Shown piece by piece: positions 7,781 through 16,407 of a stretch of DNA of 64,000 nt. The stretch spans positions 1-64,000 of the forward strand of contig CALVBS010000006.1 in the NCBI GenBank assembly GCA_944325865.1. The letters are read 5' to 3'. The position numbers and the translations under genes are program-made. The notes beneath the pieces were generated by a model that was not told the DNA's origin, made no database searches, and saw only the letters and a program-made list of their open reading frames with translations. This stretch comes from Candidatus Gastranaerophilales bacterium. GTDB lineage: Bacteria; Cyanobacteriota; Vampirovibrionia; Gastranaerophilales; Gastranaerophilaceae. Position 1 is the first letter of the stretch; each line of letters starts with the position of its first letter.

Positions 7781-8929
7781 ATGGTATATGCACCTGAAGT
7801 TGTAGTTTGGGAAACTACGTATAAATGTAATGCGAAATGTATTCATTGCGGGTCTGACTGTGCTTCGCAGGAAAAGCCTTATCAGCTTTCAACGGCGGAA
7901 TGTCTTGATATTATTCAGGATTTGGAATATCTAGGGGCAAAATTGGTCGTTTTTTCCGGAGGAGAACCTTTATTGAGAAAAGATATAGGGGCTCTGGCAG
8001 CAGCATTAAAGCGTGCTAATATAGATGTTGCATTTATTTCCAATGCCCTTGCAGTTAATGAAGAAACTGTAAAAATTATCAAAGCTGTCAGACCAAAGGT
8101 ATTTGGAATAAGTATAGACGGCGGAAAAGAGTATATGCATGATTACATCAGAGGTCACAAGGGGACTTTTGCAAATGTTGTTAAAGCTATTGGTCTTTTG
8201 CAGGAAAACGGTATTGAGGTTTCCGTTGTCACGACTGTTCACAAATTGAATTTCCCGCATCTGCCTTTAATCAGAGATTTTTTAATTAATATGGGTGTAA
8301 AACTCTGGCAGATTCAGTATGCGGATTTTATCGGCAGAATGCCGAGAGAGGCAATGCTTACAGAAGGACAATTCTTTGAGCTTTCAAAATTTATTCTTAA
8401 TTTACAGGAAAATTACAAAGATAAGTTTAATGTTGTAACCGGTGCTGATGTAATGGGCTATATGAGTGATTATGCAACACGTCTGCAGGGTTCCTGGTAT
8501 GGATGTCCTGCAGGGATAAAAGCTCTTGGTCTCGGCAGTGACGGAGCTGTGAGGGGGTGCCTGTCACTTCAAAGAGATGAATATATAGAAGGATACACAA
8601 CGGAACGTTCTTTACGTGAAATCTGGCAGGATAGAGATGCATTTGCATATAACAGACATTTTGACTGTTCAATGCTGACCGGATACTGTAAAGATTGTGT
8701 TTATGCTTCAGTCTGCAAGGGTGGCTGTGTTCGTTCTGCAACGCCGGAATGCGGACAAAGATGCAATCCTTACTGTTTGTATAAAATTGAAAAAGATGGG
8801 TTCACATCAGACGAGCAGGCAAGAATTGAATTTTCAAAAGAAGAGATTGCGGAATTGTATAACCCTATACATCCGCTTCCTCAGGAATTTTGGGAAGATG
8901 ATTTTTGTTCAAATATTCTGGAATTTTGA
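7781..8929 (+). CDS. Radical SAM protein with SPASM-type C-terminal iron-sulphur domain
   Basis: 382 aa. The SAM-binding 4Fe-4S cluster motif C-x3-C-x2-C is at Cys16, Cys20 and Cys23 (CNAKCIHC), followed by the GGEP motif (SGGEPLLRKD). The last third is rich in cysteines (GCPAG, GCLSL, then CKDCVYASVCKGGC and CGQRCNPYC), the pattern of a SPASM domain with auxiliary clusters. Such enzymes often modify peptides (RiPP or quinone cofactor maturation) or act as sulfatase maturases. No convincing precursor peptide is seen. AAGGAGA precedes the ATG. The substrate is unknown. Confidence 0.85.
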   Translation: MVYAPEVVVWETTYKCNAKCIHCGSDCASQEKPYQLSTAECLDIIQDLEYLGAKLVVFSGGEPLLRKDIGALAAALKRANIDVAFISNALAVNEETVKIIKAVRPKVFGISIDGGKEYMHDYIRGHKGTFANVVKAIGLLQENGIEVSVVTTVHKLNFPHLPLIRDFLINMGVKLWQIQYADFIGRMPREAMLTEGQFFELSKFILNLQENYKDKFNVVTGADVMGYMSDYATRLQGSWYGCPAGIKALGLGSDGAVRGCLSLQRDEYIEGYTTERSLREIWQDRDAFAYNRHFDCSMLTGYCKDCVYASVCKGGCVRSATPECGQRCNPYCLYKIEKDGFTSDEQARIEFSKEEIAELYNPIHPLPQEFWEDDFCSNILEF

Positions 8930-9070
8930 AGATAACTTTTGTCAGTGCGGGAATTTATTTTATAATTTCCGTGCTGAAATTGTGGCTTAATATAGTATAA
9001 AAATAAGTGCTTCATTTTTTGATTTCTTTTTATGATATAATTATTTTGAAAAAATGGAGTTAAGTTTCTT

Positions 9071-11305
9071 ATGATGAGCCAGAATAAAAAATTATCGATA
9101 GCATTCTACTGGCATATGCATCAACCTGTTTATCAACTGTCGCCTGAAGGTGATTATTTAATGCCGTGGACAAGACTTCACGCCGTTAAAGATTATCTTG
9201 ATATGATAACAATGCTTGATGATTTCAAAACAATTAAACTAAATGTAAATCTGGTGCCTGTTTTGTTGGATGCGTTTATTGATTACGGTGAGAAAGGTAT
9301 GCATGATTTACATTCAAGGCTTACTGTCACACCTGTTGAAAACTTAACTGCTGATGACAAAGAATTTATTTTGAACAATTTTTTTGATGCAAACTATCAA
9401 ACAATGATTCTTCCGTATGATGAGTATAACCGTTTATATCAAAAACGTCAAAATCTTGCGGAAGTCGATATTGATGCATTTACCGATGAAGAATATTCGG
9501 ATTTAATGGCATTGTTTAACCTTGTATGGTTCGATCCGGTTTATAAAAATGATTATGTTGAATTGAGAAAATTGTTTAAGAAGAAAAAGGGCTATACGCT
9601 TGAAGACAGATACAGAATAATTGAAATTCAGCGTGATATTATAAGAAAAATTATTCCGGCTTACAGAAAATATGTACGGGATGGTAAAGTTGAAGTTACA
9701 ACAAGTCCTTATTATCATCCGATTGTGCCTATACTTCTTGATATAAAAGGTATAAAAATTGAAGATAGAACCGGACTGCCTAACGACTTGAAAATGTCAC
9801 TTGATGCAAAAATGCAGATAGAAATGGCACAAAAAAGAATTGAGGAATTAATTGGTATAAGCCCTAGAGGAATCTGGCCTTCCGAGCATTGTGTCAGCGG
9901 AAAAGAATTGGATTTGTTTAAAGAAATGGGGTTTGAATGGACAATTTCCGATGAGGGAATTCTTGCCAATTCTATTAATTTTGAATTTGTCAGAGATTTT
10001 AAAGGTTATGCAGAAGAACCTTATCATCTTGTAAAATCTTACGAATACAAAAATGGTCTGAAAATGATTTTTAGAGATTCAATTATCTCAAATTTAATCG
10101 GGTTTGAATATCCGAATTTTGACTCTGAATTTGCTGCTAATGACTTATATGACAGAATTAAAGTTTTGCAGAGCAAACTATTGTCATCTCCGGATGAAAA
10201 TCATATTCTGACTATTGCAATGGACGGTGAAAATTGCTGGGAGAATTATCCGCAGGATGGAATTATTTTTCTGAAAACATTATATTCTTTGATTGAAAAA
10301 GATGAATCTCTTGAAACTGTTTTGATTAGTGATTATCTTGAAAAAGAAAAATATCATAAGCCGCTGCCGAAGATTGCCGCAGGTTCATGGATAAATCGAA
10401 ATTTTAAATTATGGATTGATGAACCTATCAAAAATCTGGCCTGGAGTTACCTTAAACAGGTGAGAGATGATTTTTCGGCTTACGTGAAAAAAAATCCGTA
10501 CAACCCGAATATTGAACTTGCACGACGTGAATTATTTATATGCGAAGGAAGTGATTGGTTCTGGTGGTATGGGGAACCGAATGATTCCGGCAAGGATAAT
10601 ATTTTTGACTATATATTCAGGGAACATCTGAAAAATATATATATATATCTGGGTCTTGAAGCTCCTTCACATTTGGATATTCCGTTATTATCCGCAATTA
10701 CAAAACCGTCAAGATATCCAAAATGTGAGATTAAACCTGAACTTGACGGGCAGGATAAAAAAGGAGATGATTCATGGCTTAATGCCGGTTGTATAGATAT
10801 TCCTGACGGTCCGGTGCTTAAAGAAAGCAAATTTTTTAACCGTATATGTTTTGGATATGACAAAGATAATTTGTATTTGCGGTTTTATGTAAATAATTAT
10901 CTGAGAGATAATCCCGAATTTTTTAAACGTACTTATCAGATGTATATTTATTTGAGAAATTCAAATAAAAAACATTCACTTTCGCCAATCCGATTGATAA
11001 ATAAAACGGAGAATATTCTGCCTGTAATTAAAGAAAAGTTTCATAATGAAATTCAACTGTCAATCACCGGCGGGAGGCTGCAGTTTGTCAGGTTTATTAA
11101 AGCTCAGCCTCATAATTTATGGGTTATACAAAATTCAAAGGATATTTTTGCAGTATATGACAAAGTTATGGATTTGAAGATTCCTTTTAAATCTATGGAG
11201 ATTGATTTCGGAGAAACTCTGGAATTCCTTTTTGTAACAGGTAAAATGGGGATAAGTGACGTATTTATCCCGAATGAAATGCTTTTATCCGTCAGACGTG
11301 ATTAA
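9071..11305 (+). CDS. GH57 family alpha-glucan-acting enzyme
   Basis: 744 aa. The N-terminus FYWHMHQPVYQ carries the GH57 first conserved region (HMHQP at 15-19). The likely nucleophile is Glu272 in GIWPSEHCVSG and the acid/base is Asp385 in TIAMDGENCWENYPQDG. The length fits the amylase/4-alpha-glucanotransferase-type GH57 proteins with a C-terminal beta-rich domain, rather than the ~530-aa branching enzymes. Expected to act on starch or glycogen, with the GH77 enzyme encoded at 39258-41261. No signal peptide, so cytoplasmic. GGAG lies about 11 bases before the start; ATG codons at 9071 and 9074 are both possible. Confidence 0.88.
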   Translation: MMSQNKKLSIAFYWHMHQPVYQLSPEGDYLMPWTRLHAVKDYLDMITMLDDFKTIKLNVNLVPVLLDAFIDYGEKGMHDLHSRLTVTPVENLTADDKEFILNNFFDANYQTMILPYDEYNRLYQKRQNLAEVDIDAFTDEEYSDLMALFNLVWFDPVYKNDYVELRKLFKKKKGYTLEDRYRIIEIQRDIIRKIIPAYRKYVRDGKVEVTTSPYYHPIVPILLDIKGIKIEDRTGLPNDLKMSLDAKMQIEMAQKRIEELIGISPRGIWPSEHCVSGKELDLFKEMGFEWTISDEGILANSINFEFVRDFKGYAEEPYHLVKSYEYKNGLKMIFRDSIISNLIGFEYPNFDSEFAANDLYDRIKVLQSKLLSSPDENHILTIAMDGENCWENYPQDGIIFLKTLYSLIEKDESLETVLISDYLEKEKYHKPLPKIAAGSWINRNFKLWIDEPIKNLAWSYLKQVRDDFSAYVKKNPYNPNIELARRELFICEGSDWFWWYGEPNDSGKDNIFDYIFREHLKNIYIYLGLEAPSHLDIPLLSAITKPSRYPKCEIKPELDGQDKKGDDSWLNAGCIDIPDGPVLKESKFFNRICFGYDKDNLYLRFYVNNYLRDNPEFFKRTYQMYIYLRNSNKKHSLSPIRLINKTENILPVIKEKFHNEIQLSITGGRLQFVRFIKAQPHNLWVIQNSKDIFAVYDKVMDLKIPFKSMEIDFGETLEFLFVTGKMGISDVFIPNEMLLSVRRD

Positions 11306-11394
11306 AAAATGTAACATATTGTAAATATTGGATAAAATATGTTAAAGTTTTTTATATTACGACCGTTACATGGAATAAGAAAAGGAAAGAATTA

Positions 11395-11580
11395 ATGGTT
11401 GATTTTAACAGTAATATTTCTCAAGAACCAAAAGGGCTCCCGCAGCTTGATAAAGACTACTGGCAGTCTCAAAAAAAAGTTGAAAAAAATGAGCCGAATT
11501 TGTTTGATAATTTAATAAAAACTAATTTTGATGTTGAGAATTTAAAAGATATTTCAGTCTTTTCATCAAAAGAAAAATAG
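11395..11580 (+). CDS. Small hydrophilic protein, unknown
   Basis: 61 aa, start ATG preceded by AAAAGGAAAGAATTA, a fair Shine-Dalgarno. Charged, with no membrane span. A strong terminator follows at 11607, which supports a genuine independent short transcript. No family recognised. Confidence 0.6.
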   Translation: MVDFNSNISQEPKGLPQLDKDYWQSQKKVEKNEPNLFDNLIKTNFDVENLKDISVFSSKEK

Positions 11581-11606
11581 ATTTTAATGATTCCTTGAAT
11601 AAAAAT

Positions 11607-11637
11607 AAAGACCTCCCGTGTGAAGAGGTCTTTTTTT
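11607..11637 (+). terminator. Terminator after the 61-aa ORF
   Basis: Stem AAAGACCTC (11607-11615) with GAGGTCTTT (11625-11633), followed by more T. Convergent with the TM2 gene ending at 11683. Confidence 0.85.
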
Positions 11638-11682
11638 ATTTTTAATTTGCCGGAATGTCCGACAACTGATTTGTTGTATTTG

Positions 11683-11991
11683 TTATGATTTCATTGCTGT
11701 TGCATAAGATATAATAAGAAGAATGGCAAATACAATCAGAACTGCATAGCCGAGATTCTTATTGTAATCCTCAAGCGGTTGTCCCGAACTGTCTTTGTAT
11801 CTGTCAAATGTGATTGCGATTAAATCAATTATTGACCATATACCGCATCCGCCTAATGTGAGAGTTTGCAAAATTCCCAGTCCTATATAACCCGTGTAAT
11901 ATCTGTGTACACCGAGCCATCCTAATAAAAAGCATAACAAAAGTGTAATTGAAAAACTTCTTTGTTTTGTTGGTTGAATTTCATTAGACAT
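11683..11991 (-). CDS. TM2 domain membrane protein (copy 1 of 3)
   Basis: 102 aa. After MSNEIQPTKQRSFS come two hydrophobic helices with the TM2 signature (FLLGWLGVHRYYTGY, then GGCGIWSIIDLI), and a third hydrophobic helix near the C-terminus. TM2 proteins are small membrane proteins of poorly known function. It is the last of three tandem paralogues. AGAAGGAAGTAG lies upstream of the ATG. Confidence 0.85.
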   Translation of the reverse strand: MSNEIQPTKQRSFSITLLLCFLLGWLGVHRYYTGYIGLGILQTLTLGGCGIWSIIDLIAITFDRYKDSSGQPLEDYNKNLGYAVLIVFAILLIISYATAMKS

Positions 11992-12079
11992 AATCTACTT
12001 CCTTCTATTTTTTATAAAACTCTTTACTAATATTAACAGTCTTATTTCCTGTTGTCATCGTCTTTTTGTTTTAATTTAA

Positions 12080-12394
12080 TTAATCAAACAATCCCCAGGT
12101 TATAAGATTTATGAATACAATTAACAGAATTAACAATGCAAATACCGCATAAGATAAATATTTGTTGTATCCTTTTAAGTCCTGTCCCTTACTGTCGCGG
12201 AATTTGTTTAAGATTAGAGATAACAGGTCGATTAAATACCATATTCCGAAACCGCCGGCTGTGATTAACTGCAATATACCTATTAATGTGTAGCCTGTAT
12301 AAAATCTATGGACACCTAAACCGCCGAATAAAAAACATAATAAAAGTGTAATTGAAAAACTGCGTTGTTTTCCGGGTTGAATTTCATTTGACAT
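12080..12394 (-). CDS. TM2 domain membrane protein (copy 2 of 3)
   Basis: 104 aa from the ATG at 12394, chosen because AAAAGGAAGTAACT lies just upstream and because the protein then begins MSNEIQPGKQRSFS like copy 1. The frame is open to 12442. Contains FLFGGLGVHRFYTGY and GGFGIWYLIDLL. The N-terminus, TM2 core and flanking non-coding DNA resemble those of copy 1, so the copies arose by tandem duplication. Confidence 0.85.
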   Translation of the reverse strand: MSNEIQPGKQRSFSITLLLCFLFGGLGVHRFYTGYTLIGILQLITAGGFGIWYLIDLLSLILNKFRDSKGQDLKGYNKYLSYAVFALLILLIVFINLITWGLFD

Positions 12395-12490
12395 AATAGT
12401 TACTTCCTTTTGTTTTTCTATAATCCATTGACATATTATCAATGTGGCAGCTTCTTGTCATCATCTTTCTGTTTTAGTTTATATAAATAT

Positions 12491-12532
12491 AAAAGGAGCA
12501 GACTTTTTATGGAAAAATCTGGCTCCTTTTTT
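12491..12532 (-). terminator. Terminator after TM2 copy 3
   Basis: Long inverted repeat: AAAAGGAGC...GCTCCTTTT arms, extended by CAGA/TCTG and the A and T runs with one bulge. Read on the minus strand it ends in a T-rich run. It separates TM2 copy 3 from copy 2. Confidence 0.8.
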
Positions 12533-12545
12533 AATACTCTGTTTA

Positions 12546-12845
12546 TTATGTAGCACTGGTAACAGCTACAAGTATTATGATTAATGCAAGAACACCAAGT
12601 ATGGCATAACCTAAATTTTTGTTATAACCTTCGAGTTCTTGTCCGTTGCTGTCTTTGTATTTACCAAATACTATAGACAGAAGGTCGATTAAATACCATA
12701 TACCGCAGCCGCCTGCAGTAAGAAGTTGTAATACACCAAGACCAATATAGCCTGTATAGAATCTGTGCACTCCGAGTCCGCCTAACAAGAAACACAGAAA
12801 AAGCGTAACAGGATAACTATGTTTTGAATTTTGTAAATGTGACAT
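12546..12845 (-). CDS. TM2 domain membrane protein (copy 3 of 3)
   Basis: 99 aa. Core FLLGGLGVHRFYTGY and GGCGIWYLIDLL as in the other two copies, but with a different N-terminus (MSHLQNSKHSYPVT). AGGAGGAAGT is an excellent Shine-Dalgarno. A 10-base G/C homopolymer lies 40 bases upstream of the start (12885-12894). First TM2 copy after the DUF2752 gene in the transcription direction. Confidence 0.85.
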   Translation of the reverse strand: MSHLQNSKHSYPVTLFLCFLLGGLGVHRFYTGYIGLGVLQLLTAGGCGIWYLIDLLSIVFGKYKDSNGQELEGYNKNLGYAILGVLALIIILVAVTSAT

Positions 12846-12884
12846 TTTACTTCCTCCTATTTAAATACCTGTTTAAGCTTAACA

Positions 12885-12894
12885 GGGGGGGGGG
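12885..12894. repeat. 10-base poly-G tract (poly-C on the coding strand)
   Basis: Ten G in a row on the plus strand in very AT-rich DNA, between the DUF2752 stop (12905) and the TM2 start (12845). An imperfect palindrome, CCTGTT...AACAGG (12868-12886), abuts it. The tract could vary in length by slippage and change the 5' region of TM2 copy 3. Confidence 0.9.
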
Positions 12895-12904
12895 TGTCAT
12901 CCTC

Positions 12905-13216
12905 TCAATGATTGATTTTTGAGCAGTTTTTAATGATAAGCCCAATCCATAAAAAGAACATGAGCGGTGCAACAATTACAATTTTCGGGTTGAAGTTATA
13001 CGCGTCCGTAAATCTGCCTTCAAATAATGCATTGAAGGCTCTTGTAATTCCGCATCCCGGACAGTTGTGGTGTGTGATAATTTTCCATATACAAACCACT
13101 CTTCCACCGTTATGCATAAGAAGTTTTACTGCAATATAGAAAAATACCGGCAAAAGAAGTATAAATATAAATTTTACTAACTGTTTATTTACCTGTAGAA
13201 CCAAAGCCTCCGGCAC
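12905..13216 (-). CDS. DUF2752 membrane protein
   Basis: 103 aa, with hydrophobic helices near residues 15-33 and 77-95 and the family motif [10 protein letters not shown] in between. DUF2752 proteins are small membrane proteins of unknown function that are often encoded beside TM2 genes, as here. The ATG at 13216 overlaps the end of dut by 32 bases. No clean Shine-Dalgarno decides the start. Confidence 0.8.
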   Translation of the reverse strand: MPEALVLQVNKQLVKFIFILLLPVFFYIAVKLLMHNGGRVVCIWKIITHHNCPGCGITRAFNALFEGRFTDAYNFNPKIVIVAPLMFFLWIGLIIKNCSKINH

Positions 13217-13622
13217 CTCTCAGGGTTTCTGTTAATTCTGTGACCACTTCAATTTCGGCCTGTTCAACTTTTGCTATAATCATTTGTGCAATTCTTTCAT
13301 CAGGCTGGATTGTGTATGTTTCGTTTGAAAGATTAACAACGGGAATACAGACTTCACCTCTGTAGTCTTCATCAATAGTTCCGACACAATTTATCAGAGT
13401 TATTCCATGTTTTATCGAAAGGCCGGAACGAGGTCTTATCTGTGCTTCGTAGCCATGTTCAAGTTCTATTTTTAGTCCGGTTGGAATCAATGCTCTTTCC
13501 AGAGGTTTCAGGGTAACCGGTTCTGTTATTGCAGCACATAAATCCATTCCTGCAGCACCTTCGGTTTTGTATTCGGGTACAAATTTGTTATGTTCAAGAC
13601 GTTCTATTTTTAAAATTGTCAT
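13185..13622 (-). CDS. dut: dUTP diphosphatase
   Basis: 145 aa, trimeric dUTPase family. It hydrolyses dUTP to dUMP, keeping uracil out of DNA and feeding dTMP synthesis. All five motifs are visible: [32 protein letters not shown] and the C-terminal [21 protein letters not shown] precedes the ATG. Its start overlaps the stop of the upstream GH3 gene by four bases, so the two are coupled. Confidence 0.96.
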   Translation of the reverse strand: MTILKIERLEHNKFVPEYKTEGAAGMDLCAAITEPVTLKPLERALIPTGLKIELEHGYEAQIRPRSGLSIKHGITLINCVGTIDEDYRGEVCIPVVNLSNETYTIQPDERIAQMIIAKVEQAEIEVVTELTETLRGAGGFGSTGK

Positions 13623-14590
13623 AATATCCCTCTTTCTCTTTTCAGGTTGATAATTTTTTCGTAAGATTGTTCGATATTTTCTTTTAATTCTATATCTGTT
13701 ACGGCTTTTCGGGCAAGTTGTTCAATCATGGAAATCGTTTTAGAATTTGAATTTCTGTAAATAAACATATTCAACCCTGCTCTTATTCCTTTTTCGCAAG
13801 CCTCTAATGTATTGAATTTCGACACTCCTTTCATAACCATATCATCAGAGATTATAATTCCGTTATAATTGAGTGTATTTCTTAAGTATGAAATGGCATT
13901 TTTGCTCAATGATGTAGGGAGAATTTCTTTATCAAAGCAGGTACAGTGAAGATGTGCAATCATCATCATTTCTATTTTTTCTTTTGCAGCTGCTGCAAAA
14001 GGTTTGATATGTGTTTTTTCCATTTCTTCAAGTGAGAGGTTAATTTCCGGCAGTGTCAAATGGCTGTCGGTATTGGCATCTCCATGGCCCGGGAAATGTT
14101 TTACACAAGGTATAATCCCATTTTTGCGATATGTCTCGCTTACAATATTTTCTGCTTTGATAACATCATCCGCATTATTTGAAAATGCTCTTTCTCCAAT
14201 TATTGGATTTTTCGGATTTGTATTAACATCAATGCATGGTGCAAAATTCAGGTTAATACCGTATGATTTGAGTTCTTTTGCTATCTCTTCGGTTTGTTGT
14301 TGCAAAAAGTCGAATCCCTTTTCAAATGCAAATTTTGCCGAGAGATATTTTTTCCCGCCGTGAATGTTTTCTGTTCGTTCTACTCTGCCGCCTTCCTGAT
14401 CGATTGAGAGAAACGGCGGAATCATTGCTGACATATTTATTTTTTTACAAAGGTTTTTCAGACCGGCTGATGATTTAATATCGTTTGTAAAAAATATTAT
14501 TCCGCCAAGACCGTCACTGAGGGCTTTTTTATATCCCCCTCCGTCCAGTCCCAGAATAAACATTTGATAGAGTTTTTCTTTTAGTGTCAT
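13619..14590 (-). CDS. nagZ: GH3 beta-N-acetylhexosaminidase (NagZ-like)
   Basis: 323 aa. Contains the GH3 signatures [14 protein letters not shown] and, near residue 245, [11 protein letters not shown] with the catalytic Asp. The KH-x-PGHG loop with its His is diagnostic of the NagZ subgroup, which removes GlcNAc from muropeptides in peptidoglycan recycling. There is no signal peptide, so it acts in the cytoplasm. Terminal overlap of four bases with dut. The function is confident at family level; the exact substrate is inferred. Confidence 0.85.
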   Translation of the reverse strand: MTLKEKLYQMFILGLDGGGYKKALSDGLGGIIFFTNDIKSSAGLKNLCKKINMSAMIPPFLSIDQEGGRVERTENIHGGKKYLSAKFAFEKGFDFLQQQTEEIAKELKSYGINLNFAPCIDVNTNPKNPIIGERAFSNNADDVIKAENIVSETYRKNGIIPCVKHFPGHGDANTDSHLTLPEINLSLEEMEKTHIKPFAAAAKEKIEMMMIAHLHCTCFDKEILPTSLSKNAISYLRNTLNYNGIIISDDMVMKGVSKFNTLEACEKGIRAGLNMFIYRNSNSKTISMIEQLARKAVTDIELKENIEQSYEKIINLKRERGIL

Positions 14591-14597
14591 TGTTGCC

Positions 14598-15182
14598 TTA
14601 TAAAATTAAGTCTTTCATAGAATATAATTCAGTCAAATCTCCTTTATCAAGGATTTTTTCTATATTATCAATGACTTTTTGTGCATCTTTGTCCGATAAT
14701 TTTTTTATACAATCAGGAAGAACAATGTCATCGGTTTTTGCAAGAGCAGTAAAGCCTTTATTGGATTTTAAAAATTCTTTATATGCATTAAGGATATCGA
14801 ATTTGTAATCGTCGATTTTGATATCTTTTCCTGCATAGTATTTCGTATCTTTAATAAATTGTTTTGTGTATTCTGTTGTGAAGATAACCTCGTAGAGCGT
14901 TTCTTCTTCATTATACTCGGCACCGCAGCAGAAATTGTTAAGAATAGGTTTATCTTTAATTGTGCTTACCGCATCAGCCCAGAGCATACAGCCAAGATAA
15001 AATGCAATGTAATCATCAAGAAGTTTTTCAATTTTCTGGCAATGCATTTTAAAGAAATTCTTTTTTTGACCAAAATTTTTATATCTGTTTATATTCCCGT
15101 AGATGTAATTAATATTCGGCACTATTGCCGATATATATGCCGTAAATCCGGGGTCAAATTGTACTCCGTTTTCAAATTCCAT
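14598..15182 (-). CDS. Uncharacterised protein
   Basis: 194 aa, mixed hydrophilic sequence with Tyr-rich segments and a CC pair near residue 85; no signal peptide and no motif I recognise. GGAGAGAACCT lies upstream of the ATG. It is seven bases upstream of the GH3 gene and 11 bases downstream of the secreted hydrolase-like gene, so the run 16348 to 12905 looks like one operon. Confidence 0.75.
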   Translation of the reverse strand: MEFENGVQFDPGFTAYISAIVPNINYIYGNINRYKNFGQKKNFFKMHCQKIEKLLDDYIAFYLGCMLWADAVSTIKDKPILNNFCCGAEYNEEETLYEVIFTTEYTKQFIKDTKYYAGKDIKIDDYKFDILNAYKEFLKSNKGFTALAKTDDIVLPDCIKKLSDKDAQKVIDNIEKILDKGDLTELYSMKDLIL

Positions 15183-15193
15183 AGGTTCTCTCC

Positions 15194-16348
15194 TTATATG
15201 TCTGATTGTTCTTTATCTTCGTTTTCGGTGTTATAAAAATATTTTAGCCCTTCAACATAAGATTTCGCTACAGCTTTTGCAAAAGTTTTTCTGGCAGACC
15301 AGTAGGAAGTGTGTGCCAGAAGGAATATTCTCTTGCTCCAGACTCCTGAATTGTCATAGACAAATCCTTTCGGATTTTTTATATCAATATGTGCAAGTTT
15401 TCCTATTTCTTCAGCAGAAAGATTTCTTGTTGTAGGGTAACCCATCGGATCTTCCTTAAAATTCACGGTCAGCATGAATAAATCTTTTTCCAGAATATAT
15501 TTGAGCATATATCTGTTGTAATAGGTAAGTTCATAGTCAGGATCCGCCAGATCCGAATAGAAAAGTACCAGCGGGCTTGCAAAATTTACCACACCTTTTA
15601 CTGCACCTTCCGGCATGCAGACTTTATCTGTAGAAGCATCGATGTTTAAATATTTTTCTTTAAATGAGTTTTTGTCAAAGACAATCTTACCTGCACTGGA
15701 AACTACACCGATTCCTGCATCAGCAAGTGCTGATATGCAGGTGTTTTTCATAGGATTTGCCTTTATAAAATCTTTAATTTCTTCAGGAGCATTTGAGGCC
15801 TGTGACATCTCAAGAAAATTAATATACGGAAGTTTGTTAAACATATATTCGTATGTTATAAAACTACCTGCCGAATATCCGAACAGTACAACCTGATTCC
15901 CGTGAGCGTATTCATCTTTTATTTGTTGATTAAGCTCTTCTATAACTGATAACATATGGTGCTGTTTTTGAACCCAGATTGCATCATGTAAAAAGCTTGC
16001 AATAATTGAACGTACTTTATATGCAATAGTTGGACTTAACGCTTTTGAAAGGTCTAATTGTTTTTCGACAAATTCCAAATCCGTACGGCTTTTATCTCCC
16101 CAGAAGAATATTACGGGATTTTCGTTAATTAAAACTTCACCATTTTTCAGAAATGTTTCTGTTGTGTATTTTTCAAAATTTTCTTTCATTACCGGATGAA
16201 GTTTTGCGACACCTTTTTCAAACCAGGTTTTCATTTTTTCGTCATTATTGTTTGAACCGTTGATGTAAACGAAACTTATATTTTCCTGTGCAAAACAGTA
16301 ATTACAGGTTAAAAGCCCCAGTAAAATTAATAAAATAACCTTTTTCAT
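15194..16348 (-). CDS. Secreted alpha/beta-hydrolase-like protein
   Basis: 384 aa with an N-terminal signal peptide (cut after CFA near residue 20). A GYSAGS nucleophile elbow near residue 158 (VVLFGYSAGSFITYEY) is the G-x-S-x-G motif of alpha/beta hydrolases. A candidate acid/His pair lies further on but cannot be fixed by eye. Probably a periplasmic or outer-surface esterase or lipase. No Shine-Dalgarno is visible; a TAAAAT box at 16355-16360 ends six bases before the ATG, the distance for a leaderless transcript. Confidence 0.7.
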   Translation of the reverse strand: MKKVILLILLGLLTCNYCFAQENISFVYINGSNNNDEKMKTWFEKGVAKLHPVMKENFEKYTTETFLKNGEVLINENPVIFFWGDKSRTDLEFVEKQLDLSKALSPTIAYKVRSIIASFLHDAIWVQKQHHMLSVIEELNQQIKDEYAHGNQVVLFGYSAGSFITYEYMFNKLPYINFLEMSQASNAPEEIKDFIKANPMKNTCISALADAGIGVVSSAGKIVFDKNSFKEKYLNIDASTDKVCMPEGAVKGVVNFASPLVLFYSDLADPDYELTYYNRYMLKYILEKDLFMLTVNFKEDPMGYPTTRNLSAEEIGKLAHIDIKNPKGFVYDNSGVWSKRIFLLAHTSYWSARKTFAKAVAKSYVEGLKYFYNTENEDKEQSDI

Positions 16349-16407
16349 ACTATAATTTTATCATAAAAGAGCAAAAAATAATATTCAGATGTTTTAGAGC
16401 ACTATAT

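Noticed and set aside
7259-8929. The 7259 protein as a RiPP precursor for the radical SAM enzyme.
   Set aside because: It has only two cysteines in the main domain, no leader/core layout and no repeated core, and a terminator separates it from the enzyme. I keep it only as a weak possibility.
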